From contig JANYCU010000045.1 of assembly GCA_025360125.1 (NCBI GenBank), positions 310,001-374,000 of the forward strand: 64,000 nucleotides of DNA. The letters are read 5' to 3'. Each line of letters begins with the position of its first letter. The first letter of the stretch is position 1. The notes beneath the pieces were generated by a model. It was not told the origin of the DNA and ran no database searches. It saw only the letters and a program-made list of their open reading frames with translations. Both the position numbers and the translations under genes were made by a program. Positions 33,290-41,328 of the stretch are shown one piece after another. Source of the DNA: Armatimonadota bacterium. Its GTDB lineage: Bacteria; Armatimonadota; Fimbriimonadia; Fimbriimonadales; Fimbriimonadaceae.

Positions 33290-35520
33290 GCGATTACGAA
33301 CACCATGACCACGAAACCCACGAAGTTGAAACACAGCTCGCGGTAAAGGGAATGACCTGCGCCTCGTGCGTTCGACGGGTGGAAAAAGCTCTCACCAATA
33401 GCCCACGCGTTGCTTCGGCTTCGGTGAATTTTGCAACTCACCAGGCGACAGTTCGTCACGACACAAGCGTAACACCGGAGCACTTGGTTGGCGCAATCGA
33501 TGACGCGGGCTACTCGGCGGAGGTCATGCCCGATGACATCCACTCCCATCATTCCGCATCCGAGCATGCAGAGCATATGCGGTTGGAGTCGGCAAGCGAA
33601 ATGTCGAAAATGAAGACGAACCTATGGTTTTCGTCTGCGCTGACAATTCCATTGGTTCTGATCTCAATGTTATGGCATCCAAGACCCGAGTGGGCGAATT
33701 GGGTTCTTTTCGCTCTGGCCACGCCTGCCATTTTCTGGTGCGGAAGGCAGTTCTTTGTCGTCGCATTGAAAGCGCTCAGGCACGGATCGACAACGATGGA
33801 CACTCTTGTTGCGGTCGGCACGGCCGCCGCATGGACGTACTCAACGTATTCGCTTGTAAGGAACCAGGGTCACGGCTACATGGTGAGCGACCACGTCTAC
33901 TTTGAGACTGGCGGGGTAATCGTCACTCTAATTCTTCTCGGTCGGTTCCTTGAATCCAGAGCCAAGACGAGAATGTCCGACGCCATTCGGAAGCTGCTTG
34001 ACTTGGCTCCGAAAGAAGCCTCAGTAGTCGGAACTGACGGTTCCGAACTTCGGATTTCTGTCGAACATGTGGCTATGGGGATGAATGTCCGCGTGCGTCC
34101 AGGCGAGCGCGTGCCTGTAGACGGAATAGTTGCTGAAGGCGAATCGTTTGTAGATGAGTCTATGGTGACGGGCGAACCGCTGCCGGTCAGTAAAAAGCCT
34201 GGCGACCTTGTCACGGGTGGAACAGTTAACGGACAGGGATCAATTGTGTTCGAGGCAACCCACGTCGGGCAGGACACCATGCTTGCTCACATAACGAAGC
34301 TGGTGCAAAAGGCACAAGGATCTCGGGCTCCGCTTCAAGGTTTGGCCGACCGAATTTCTTCGATCTTCGTGCCGATCGTGATCTTACTGGCAGTGCTTAT
34401 TGTCGCAACGTATATTTTTCTAGGTAAGGGAGTTGAAAGTGGCGTTCTTGCCGCCGTCTCCGTGCTCGTGATTGCTTGCCCATGCGCTCTTGGACTTGCA
34501 ACTCCGACCGCCTTAATGGTCGGGACGGGTCGCGGAGCTGAATTAGGGATTCTCGTAAAAGACGGTGAGGCACTTGAACGGGCTGGCAGTCTGAAAACAA
34601 TCCTGCTTGACAAAACCGGAACGCTTACCGCAGGAAGGCCCCAAGTAACCGATGTGGCCAGCTTCGGTACTTGGTCGAAGGGTGAAGCAATGAGCTTTGC
34701 CGCCGCGCTTGAGACGCAAAGTGAACATCCTGTAGCAACCGCCGTCGTCAACTATGCAACCCAAAATGGCCTACAAATTCCTAGGGCCGCCAAGTTTGAG
34801 GCGATTCGAGGAAAAGGGATTCAGGGTGCAGTAGACAGCCGACCGGGCCGCATAGGCCGAGCAAGTTGGATACAAGAGAACGGATTTTCAATTCCATTGG
34901 CGGCTGTTGAAACGGTGAATCGTCTCGAAAGTGAAGGCAAGACCGTGTTTGTGGTTTGGAGCGAGGAGGACTTCGCCGTAATCGCGGTATCCGACGTGAT
35001 TTCCGAGGGTAGCAAGGAGGCTGTCCATATGCTGAGCTCACTTGGAGTAACCTCTGTCATGGTGACTGGAGACAATCGCCTAGCCGCAAAATTTGTAGCC
35101 GATAGAGTAGGAATCCAACAAATAGAGGCCCAAGTGCTGCCAGCTGACAAGGCCAGCATCGTTCAGCGATTTCAGAAGACTGGACCAACTGGAATGGTAG
35201 GCGACGGCATCAACGATGCTCCCGCACTTGCGCAAGCCGACCTTGGAATCGCGATGGGGTCCGGTACTGACGTCGCGATGGAGTCTGCGGGAGTGACCTT
35301 GCTTCGATCCGACCTGCGAGGCGTCCCACAAGCGATCCGTCTGGCAAGGGCTACTCTTCGCACCATTCGCGGCAACCTCTTTTGGGCGTTTGCTTACAAT
35401 GTAGTGATGATTCCTCTTGCGGCGATTGGTCTCCTGAACCCAATGCTCGCTGCTGGTGCAATGGCATGTAGCAGCACTTCCGTGATCATCAATTCATTGA
35501 GATTGAAGAGGTTTACATAA
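33286..35520 (+). CDS. copA: Cu(I)-exporting P1B-1-type ATPase
   Basis: This 744-residue CopA has one N-terminal HMA domain (MTCASC, Cys25 and Cys28), a His-rich spacer ([12 protein letters not shown], about 86-97), eight membrane segments, TGEP, the membrane copper site CPC at 398-400, DKTGT, SEHPVA and GDGINDAP. It pumps Cu(I) out of the cytoplasm. It ends the csoR-copZ-copA operon and lies about 40 bp before the right-hand element repeat. It differs from the CPD-type pump at 19596, so the island has two unlike copper pumps. Confidence 0.96.
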   Translation: MSDYEHHDHETHEVETQLAVKGMTCASCVRRVEKALTNSPRVASASVNFATHQATVRHDTSVTPEHLVGAIDDAGYSAEVMPDDIHSHHSASEHAEHMRLESASEMSKMKTNLWFSSALTIPLVLISMLWHPRPEWANWVLFALATPAIFWCGRQFFVVALKALRHGSTTMDTLVAVGTAAAWTYSTYSLVRNQGHGYMVSDHVYFETGGVIVTLILLGRFLESRAKTRMSDAIRKLLDLAPKEASVVGTDGSELRISVEHVAMGMNVRVRPGERVPVDGIVAEGESFVDESMVTGEPLPVSKKPGDLVTGGTVNGQGSIVFEATHVGQDTMLAHITKLVQKAQGSRAPLQGLADRISSIFVPIVILLAVLIVATYIFLGKGVESGVLAAVSVLVIACPCALGLATPTALMVGTGRGAELGILVKDGEALERAGSLKTILLDKTGTLTAGRPQVTDVASFGTWSKGEAMSFAAALETQSEHPVATAVVNYATQNGLQIPRAAKFEAIRGKGIQGAVDSRPGRIGRASWIQENGFSIPLAAVETVNRLESEGKTVFVVWSEEDFAVIAVSDVISEGSKEAVHMLSSLGVTSVMVTGDNRLAAKFVADRVGIQQIEAQVLPADKASIVQRFQKTGPTGMVGDGINDAPALAQADLGIAMGSGTDVAMESAGVTLLRSDLRGVPQAIRLARATLRTIRGNLFWAFAYNVVMIPLAAIGLLNPMLAAGAMACSSTSVIINSLRLKRFT

Positions 35521-35560
35521 AGAATCTCAGTTAGTTCGAGCGTCGGCGATTGATTTTGGT

Positions 35561-35708
35561 CTCTCAAATGTCTCTCAATTGGAGGAAATATTGAGAGACT
35601 TCCAGAGACGTCTGTAGATTCAAAAGGGTCTCTTTGAACCTACCAAAACTCCCTTGAGGTGGTAGTGCTCACAAGGTGTGAAGGTTCGAGTCCTTTCCCG
35701 CGCACCAG
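35561..35708 (+). repeat. Element-end repeat, copy C (right boundary of the island)
   Basis: Arm at 35561-35652 with a perfect 9-bp stem TCTCTCAAT/ATTGAGAGA (35571-35579 and 35588-35596 approximately) and the CAGAGACGTCTG inverted motif, then the tRNA-Leu(GAG) 3' half. It is the best preserved of the three copies and lies at the junction with ordinary chromosomal genes. The 90 bp after it, up to the sulfatase gene, show nothing distinct. Confidence 0.82.
35653..35707 (+). pseudogene. tRNA-Leu(GAG) 3' half
   Basis: The fragment begins in the anticodon loop (TTGAGGT, anticodon GAG). It continues with GGTAG (3' anticodon stem), a long class II variable arm, the T arm around GGTTCGAGTCC and the acceptor strand CCCGCGC-A-CCA. 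The order and the long variable arm match bacterial tRNA-Leu(GAG). No 5' half (acceptor GCGCGGG, D arm) was found next to it, so it is not a working tRNA gene. It is what a crossover in the anticodon loop leaves at the far end of an inserted element. Confidence 0.8.
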
Positions 35709-35800
35709 CTTTCTGTCTCTGCGAAATTTTCCTTTGTCTTTTGCCTGTCGTGGAGCACCAAGACCAATGTTCCGGCGATAGGCGAACCCGCTAGTGGCAC

Positions 35801-37303
35801 CTAAACGTGCTCTCGGAGCAACGACCGCTTCGTCACTTCAATGATTTCCGGCGTCTCAACGTACTTCCGCTGAGTCCCCAGCAACAAGTTCACCATCCGC
35901 TTGCGCAGATCCGCCGAGCGAGCGTCACCCCAAAGGTTTCGATGCTCGCCCTTGTCCTTCCCGATGTCAAAAAGCTCCCACTCATTCAGCTCGTAGTAAA
36001 ACATGAGCTTGATGTTGCCATCAATCAGAGAAATGCATTTCGGGACGTGGTGCTCTCCGTCGTTGCTCTCATAAAAGTGGCCGTAAAACGGCGTAGCAAC
36101 CGAAGTCTTCTTTGTCTTAATCAGGTAGCACAGACTCACCCCCTGCATCGCCGCGGGTGGTTTCACGCCAAGCGCATCCAGAATGGTCGGGGCAAGATCG
36201 ATGTTGCTCGTCACCGACTTAACCACACCCGGCTTGACCCCCGGCCAACGAACGATCAAAGGCGTTCCCGACGACGGCTCATAAAACCATCGCTTATCAA
36301 ACCACCCAAACTCACCCAAAAAGAATCCCTGGTCCGAACCGTAAATCACGATCGTGTTTTTCGCCAAACCAAGCTCATCCAGTGATTTCAAAATGTCGCG
36401 CACGCTATCATCCACCGAGCTGATGCAGCGCAAATAGTCCTTGATGTATCGGTCGTAAATGACCGCATCTCGTGATTCCCCCGATTCAATTCGCCGATGA
36501 AACTCAGCATCCTGCCCCTTCATCTTCGATAGCCAAGTGGCCTTCTGAGCGGCATCCAGGCGAGCCGGAGGGCTATCAACAAGCAGATCGCTATCAATTT
36601 TAAGGTCCTGATTCACCCTCATGTGCGCCTTCGACGCCCCACTATTGAGCTCCGAATAGTCTCGGTAAAAATCAGATGGCAAAGGAAATCTCCGATCGGC
36701 AAAAAGATCGAGCTTGTCTAAGTTCGGTTGCCACGGACGGTGCGGAGCCTTCTGTCCAACAATCAGACAAAACGGTTGTCCCGATGCGGCCTTGATCCAC
36801 TTCTTCGCCTTCTCTGTGATGAGATTGGTCACATATCCCGCTTCTCGATAAGTCCCCGCCGCATTAATAAAGTCCGGATTGTAGTAATTGCCCTGACCGG
36901 GCAAAATGTCCCAATAATTGAATCCAGTCGGAGCCGATTCAAGATGCCATTTCCCGATCCACGCCGTCTGGTAGCCCACCTGCTGCAACAATTTCGGAAA
37001 AGTCTCTTGGCTCCCATCGAACTTCGTCTCATTATCGATATGGCCGTTGATGTGACTCAGCTTTCCGGTCAACAAACTTGCCCGACTCGGTGCGCATAGT
37101 GGATTCGCTGTGTAATGTCGATCAAATCGAACCCCTTCCCGCGCAAGCTGATCAATCGCCGGAGTTTGCATAAGCTTCGACCCATAGGCCGAAATCGCTT
37201 GCCGAGCATGATCATCGCTAAAAATGAACACAACATTGGGCCTAGGGGACTGAACAATGGAACAAGCTAAGGCGATGGAAAGCATGAGCGTCTTGTCGCT
37301 CAT
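35801..37303 (-). CDS. Type I sulfatase (arylsulfatase family)
   Basis: Start set at the ATG at 37303, just before a signal-like segment (MLSIALACSIVQS); other nearby ATGs are possible. The product has about 500 residues. The metal-binding VFIFSDDHARQ near residue 26 and the formylglycine signature CAPSRAS (Cys70) are intact, as is the later YGSDQGFFLGEFG. It hydrolyses sulfate esters after Cys-to-formylglycine conversion by an anaerobic or FGE enzyme. It is the first chromosomal gene right of the element boundary, in leftward orientation. Confidence 0.92.
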   Translation of the reverse strand: MSDKTLMLSIALACSIVQSPRPNVVFIFSDDHARQAISAYGSKLMQTPAIDQLAREGVRFDRHYTANPLCAPSRASLLTGKLSHINGHIDNETKFDGSQETFPKLLQQVGYQTAWIGKWHLESAPTGFNYWDILPGQGNYYNPDFINAAGTYREAGYVTNLITEKAKKWIKAASGQPFCLIVGQKAPHRPWQPNLDKLDLFADRRFPLPSDFYRDYSELNSGASKAHMRVNQDLKIDSDLLVDSPPARLDAAQKATWLSKMKGQDAEFHRRIESGESRDAVIYDRYIKDYLRCISSVDDSVRDILKSLDELGLAKNTIVIYGSDQGFFLGEFGWFDKRWFYEPSSGTPLIVRWPGVKPGVVKSVTSNIDLAPTILDALGVKPPAAMQGVSLCYLIKTKKTSVATPFYGHFYESNDGEHHVPKCISLIDGNIKLMFYYELNEWELFDIGKDKGEHRNLWGDARSADLRKRMVNLLLGTQRKYVETPEIIEVTKRSLLREHV

Positions 37304-37391
37304 TCTACAGGAAATGAACAACGCCCGAACTCACTTGTTGAGATGTAGCCAACATTAACTCATGGCCCGGTTCCAGGCGTCATAAGTACTA

Positions 37392-37838
37392 ATGATCATC
37401 GAAACACTCGTCACTATCCTCGCTCTGACCCAAGACAAACTGCCCAATCCAGCCGTTCTACAAAAAGGTGAGGTCGTTCGGATCTACGAAAGGACGATGT
37501 CGCGACGGGGCCAATTTGAGAACATCCTCGTGCTAACTCCAAATAAGACCTTTTCTAAAGACGGGGATGTGCGCCATTGGATGATGCTAACCGCCGCTCA
37601 GCAATCCCAGCTCAAAACAATCCTCGCAAAAAAACCAAAGGGCCTCCGTGACAAGAAACGCGAAAATCCCATGTGGCCAAGTGCATACGATGCACAAGAC
37701 ATCTGGATGACCTACCGAGTCGACAAGACCAACCAACTCTGGACCAATCGCGACTACATCTATCCCGAGGCGGACTGCCCGCTGACCAAATTCATCGCCG
37801 ATATCAAAACCAAACTGGCTGAACTGCCAAACGAATGA
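37392..37838 (+). CDS. Hypothetical protein
   Basis: This 148-residue protein was not recognised. It has a short hydrophobic start (IIETLVTILAL) that may be a signal segment, then a compact mixed domain with TPNKTFSKDG, TAAQQSQLKTIL and WMTYRVDKTNQLW. It starts 70-90 bp from the divergent sulfatase. It is followed by about 115 bp with a CTCCGC/GCGGAG hairpin (37911-37925) before the cytochrome gene. Confidence 0.6.
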   Translation: MIIETLVTILALTQDKLPNPAVLQKGEVVRIYERTMSRRGQFENILVLTPNKTFSKDGDVRHWMMLTAAQQSQLKTILAKKPKGLRDKKRENPMWPSAYDAQDIWMTYRVDKTNQLWTNRDYIYPEADCPLTKFIADIKTKLAELPNE

Positions 37839-37954
37839 AATTGGATTTGCAACCTTAAATTGACCTCACAAAAAGTGCTTCTTGGCTAAAAGCTAACCGC
37901 TTCTTGGCTTCTCCGCTCCGCGGAGGCAGGTATCGTTTCCCATAAGAGTCCACC

Positions 37955-38986
37955 ATGAAAGCCCAATACATCCTTCTCGCACTTTCACTCTCGCTCACGG
38001 GTGTCGCTGCCGTTCAACAAAACGATCCACCTGCCGAAAAAGTGTTTAAAAACATTAAGACCATGACCGGAACGCCAGCCAGCGAAATCATCCCGTCGAT
38101 GAAGTTCATGTGCGCATCCCTCAAGGTCAATTGCGAGTATTGCCACAAAGCCAACGATTTTGCCAGCGACGAAAAAGGCGAAAAGGGTGCCGCTCGACAC
38201 ATGATCGAGATGCAAAAGGACATCAACGCCAAGAACTTTAACGGGCGAGTCCAAGTCACCTGCAACACATGCCACAATGGCAGTCCAAACCCACAACGGA
38301 CCCCCGCCCTCGAAGGAATCTCCCGACGTACAATCACTCGTGGTGGACCCGCCATGACCCCCGCAGAGGTACTGAAGAAGGTTCAAGATTCAGCGGTCGG
38401 AGAACTTGCCACGGTTAAGCTCGAAGGAACAGTATCCGGCATTGTGCCGACTACAACGCCAATCACAATTTTCCAAGGTAGCCCCAATAAGTTCACCATG
38501 GAATTTGGTGGCGAGAAATTGGGATTTGACGGAACCGACGCTTGGTTCAAGGCTGGTGCAGTGCCTGCTCAACCCATGCCCGGCAGCCAGGGAGCCCCAC
38601 TTCAGCACTTTGGAAGATTCTTCCGCGGCCCAAATGCCTTCACGTCGTTCGGCGAACTCCGATTTGCGGGGCGAGACAAAATCAACGGTAAAGAGGTCTT
38701 GGTGATGCGAAGCGGAGCCCAAAACTCTAAAGTCTCTGAAGATCTTTACTTTGATTCGACCACTGGCCTCCTGGCCCGAATCGTTACTTACACCATGACA
38801 GTTTTGGGCAGCATTCCTGAGTCAGCCGATTACGCTGATTATCGAAAAGTTGGCAACGCCATGGTGCCATTCCTGATCACCCAATCCGGTGAAAAGGGAC
38901 CAGTCGTCATCAAAATCGAAAAGTCAGAAGCAAACGTAAAGCTCGACAGCAATTTCTTCTCGATTCCAAAGCCAACGGGCAAGTAA
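37955..38986 (+). CDS. Exported photosynthetic-reaction-centre-type cytochrome c protein
   Basis: This 343-residue protein has a signal peptide (MKAQYILLALSLSLTGVAA). A di-heme PRC-cytochrome-like module follows, with CEYCH (about 59-63) and CNTCH (about 107-111). The C-terminal domain (about 140-343) resembles lipoprotein-carrier/LolA-like beta folds, with GFDGTDAWFK and IESADYADYRKVG-type strands. Such proteins are common in Acidobacteria and Armatimonadota outside photosynthesis. A membrane-side electron transfer role is probable; the partner is unknown. A terminator follows. Confidence 0.8.
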   Translation: MKAQYILLALSLSLTGVAAVQQNDPPAEKVFKNIKTMTGTPASEIIPSMKFMCASLKVNCEYCHKANDFASDEKGEKGAARHMIEMQKDINAKNFNGRVQVTCNTCHNGSPNPQRTPALEGISRRTITRGGPAMTPAEVLKKVQDSAVGELATVKLEGTVSGIVPTTTPITIFQGSPNKFTMEFGGEKLGFDGTDAWFKAGAVPAQPMPGSQGAPLQHFGRFFRGPNAFTSFGELRFAGRDKINGKEVLVMRSGAQNSKVSEDLYFDSTTGLLARIVTYTMTVLGSIPESADYADYRKVGNAMVPFLITQSGEKGPVVIKIEKSEANVKLDSNFFSIPKPTGK

Positions 38987-38994
38987 GTTTAACC

Positions 38995-39037
38995 AAGCCT
39001 GCGAAGCGGATTCTTCCGTTCCGCAGGCTTCGTTATT
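38995..39037 (+). terminator. Terminator after the cytochrome c gene
   Basis: A long GC-rich hairpin (38995-39010 with 39015-39030, two adjacent mismatches) is followed by TTCGTTATTT. It begins 9 nt after the stop codon. Confidence 0.65.
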
Positions 39038-39078
39038 TCGCACCTTTTTGAACCCGTACTTCGTATTTGAGTTCAGCT

Positions 39079-40218
39079 ATGCCGATCAACACGGGTTTTA
39101 ACGGAAACGAGATTTACTGCCTTCATAAGAAAGGCTACACACCAGGCGAACTGGTCATCGGCAACTCGGTGTGGTCGGTCGGCTTCCTCGGCGGTATCGG
39201 AAGCGCCCTCAAAACAATCGCGGGCGGCGAAGTAACCCAAATCACAAGCATCATTCATGAGGGCCGAAAATCAGCCCTCGACCGAATGGAAGCTTGGACC
39301 GGACTCCATGGCGCAGTGGGAATCACAGGTGTCACCAACGAACTGGTCATCCATTCCGGCAACATCGAATTCCTCAGCATAGGCTCGGCCGTGCATCGTG
39401 ACAATGTCAACGCTCCCGCGCTCGAGTTCACCAGCGCCGCCGACGGACAAGAGCTCTACTGTCAACTCGACGCCGGATTTACTCCGGTCGCCTTCGCATT
39501 CGGCAACGTTGCCTACTCCATAGGACTCGGAGGAGGCATCATGGGCGGGCTTCGCAGCCTCGCCAAAGGAGAAATCAAAGAGTTCAGCGACGTCTTCTAT
39601 CACACCCGCCACCTTGCCTTAGAGCGTATCCAAAACGAAGCTCGGCAAAAAGGAGCCAACTGTGTGGTCGGAATCAAAACCAGCATCATCAAGTTCGGCG
39701 GAATGCAAGAGATGGTCATGCTTGGAACCGCGAGTCGCCACGCGGCATATGGCCCCGATTACGACATGCGCCCCGCTACCAGCGACATGACGTGCGAAGA
39801 AATGTGGAACATGATCCACGTTGGCTACCTACCACTTGAGCTTGTCATGGGGGTCAGCGTCTACTCGATTGGCCTCGGAGGCAGCCTCTCTGCATTCTTC
39901 AAGTCGTTCGGTCGCGGTGAAATCAGTGAGCTAACCCACTTGGTTTACGATGCGCGCGAAAACGCCCTGGCTAAGATGATGGAGCATGCCATCGCTGCAG
40001 GCGCCGACGACGTAATCGGCATTAAAACATATGTGTATGCGTTAGGATCGGGCATCATCGAATTCCTTGCCATCGGCACCGCAGTCAAGAAAATGGACGG
40101 CCTCAAAACCGAACACGACTTCTTGCCACCCCAAGCCGTCATGTCGGACAAGGACACCTTCATCAACGTCGCCGACACAGTCATCGGCAATAATCTCAAC
40201 GAAGGCCGAAAGCGGTAG
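39079..40218 (+). CDS. Triple YbjQ-like (UPF0145) domain protein
   Basis: About 379 residues from the ATG at 39079 (a TTG 12 nt earlier is less likely). Three tandem copies of a YbjQ/UPF0145-like unit are visible. They start near ELVIGNSVWSVG, AFAFGNVAYSIGLGGG and LELVMGVSVYSIGLGGS, and each ends in a G(A/C)xxVIGxK(T/V)-type strand and an F(L/V)xxGTA segment. Single YbjQ domains form pentamers and are called putative heavy-metal-binding proteins; a three-fold fusion is unusual. No signal peptide, so cytosolic. Function unknown. Confidence 0.75.
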   Translation: MPINTGFNGNEIYCLHKKGYTPGELVIGNSVWSVGFLGGIGSALKTIAGGEVTQITSIIHEGRKSALDRMEAWTGLHGAVGITGVTNELVIHSGNIEFLSIGSAVHRDNVNAPALEFTSAADGQELYCQLDAGFTPVAFAFGNVAYSIGLGGGIMGGLRSLAKGEIKEFSDVFYHTRHLALERIQNEARQKGANCVVGIKTSIIKFGGMQEMVMLGTASRHAAYGPDYDMRPATSDMTCEEMWNMIHVGYLPLELVMGVSVYSIGLGGSLSAFFKSFGRGEISELTHLVYDARENALAKMMEHAIAAGADDVIGIKTYVYALGSGIIEFLAIGTAVKKMDGLKTEHDFLPPQAVMSDKDTFINVADTVIGNNLNEGRKR

Positions 40219-40302
40219 GTTGGGTGAATTGGGATGCTTGTTTGAGTTGGGTATCCCCGATCTATCTTTCGCAGGCAACAACCACTATTTCTTCCGCTTG
40301 TG

Positions 40303-40339
40303 GCTAGAAGCTTGAAGCTAGCAGCTTGCTTGAATCAAG
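40303..40339. repeat. Short palindromic intergenic repeat upstream of lipA
   Basis: GCTAG...CTAGC with an internal AAGCTTGAAG forms a 20-nt imperfect palindrome, followed by CTTGCTTGAATCAAG, another short inverted repeat. It resembles REP-like intergenic sequence. Only one copy was noticed here. Confidence 0.4.
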
Positions 40340-40351
40340 TAAACTCTCTCT

Positions 40352-41299
40352 ATGAATCAACGGTTGCCCGAGTGGTTGACCATCCGACTGCCTCGGCCTG
40401 ACACGATCAAGCAAGTCGAGCAGATGATGAGGTCTAAGAACCTGCACACGGTTTGCGAATCGGCCCGCTGCCCAAACCTTCCCGAATGCTGGAGCAAGAA
40501 GACCGCCACCTTCATGATCCTTGGTGACACCTGCACCCGATCCTGCGGATTCTGCGCGATTAAAGTCGGACGCGGACTCACCGTAAACCCTGATGAGCCT
40601 TCCGACGTCGCCAAAGTCGCCGCCGACCTCGGCCTCAAGCACATCGTGGTCACCAGCGTCGCCCGAGACGATCTTCCCGACCAAGGCTCCGGCCAATTCG
40701 CCTTGACTATTCAAGCCCTCCACAAAGAGAACCCGCTCTGCATCGTCGAGGTACTCGTCCCCGACTTTAAAGGCAACCGCTGGTGCGTGGAGACTGTCTG
40801 CGCCGCCAAGCCAGAAATCTTTAACCACAACATCGAAACCGTCGAACGGCTTCACACGATGGTCCGACCCCAAGCCAAATACAACCGAACTCTTTCGGTC
40901 TTGAGCATGGTCAAAGAGATTGATCCTGCGATTTACACCAAATCCGGAATAATGCTCGGCCTCGGCGAGACCCAAGAAGAAGTGATCCAAACCCTCGAAG
41001 ACCTTCGAGAAATCGGTGTTGATGCCGTCACAATCGGCCAATACTTAAGACCAACGATGCGACATCTACCCGTGGTCGAATACATCCATCCGACCGTATT
41101 CAAAGAGTACGAAAAGATTGGTGCCGACATGGGATTTGCGTTCGTGGCGAGTGGGCCGTTTGTGCGAAGTTCGTACAACGCGGTGGAGTTTAGCAAGAAA
41201 GTAATGGGTGATCGACTGGCGCAACTCGATGAGTTTGAACGAGCGAAATTCGTAAAAGACCTCGAAGATCAGGCCGAACAACATCCCACTGCCGTCTAA
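40352..41299 (+). CDS. lipA: Lipoyl synthase
   Basis: This 315-residue radical SAM enzyme carries both cluster motifs: the auxiliary cluster CESARCPNLPEC (Cys35, 40, 46) and the radical SAM CTRSCGFC (Cys61, 65, 68). It also has the C-terminal RSSYNA serine that ligates the auxiliary cluster. It inserts two sulfurs into octanoyl groups on lipoate-dependent enzymes. Length and motifs are complete. It is followed 29 nt later by the tamB-like gene, perhaps by chance. Confidence 0.97.
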   Translation: MNQRLPEWLTIRLPRPDTIKQVEQMMRSKNLHTVCESARCPNLPECWSKKTATFMILGDTCTRSCGFCAIKVGRGLTVNPDEPSDVAKVAADLGLKHIVVTSVARDDLPDQGSGQFALTIQALHKENPLCIVEVLVPDFKGNRWCVETVCAAKPEIFNHNIETVERLHTMVRPQAKYNRTLSVLSMVKEIDPAIYTKSGIMLGLGETQEEVIQTLEDLREIGVDAVTIGQYLRPTMRHLPVVEYIHPTVFKEYEKIGADMGFAFVASGPFVRSSYNAVEFSKKVMGDRLAQLDEFERAKFVKDLEDQAEQHPTAV

Positions 41300-41328
41300 T
41301 CGTCGTATCCTAAATAGGAACATCCGAT

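Noticed and set aside
35400-35707. Group I intron interrupting tRNA-Leu
   Set aside because: The tRNA 3' half begins at the anticodon loop, where tRNA-Leu introns insert, but no 5' half was found upstream and the same junction recurs next to different genes, which fits att sites instead.
37955-38986. Evidence of phototrophy from the reaction-centre-type cytochrome
   Set aside because: Such cytochrome modules are common in non-phototrophs, and no reaction centre or pigment genes are present.
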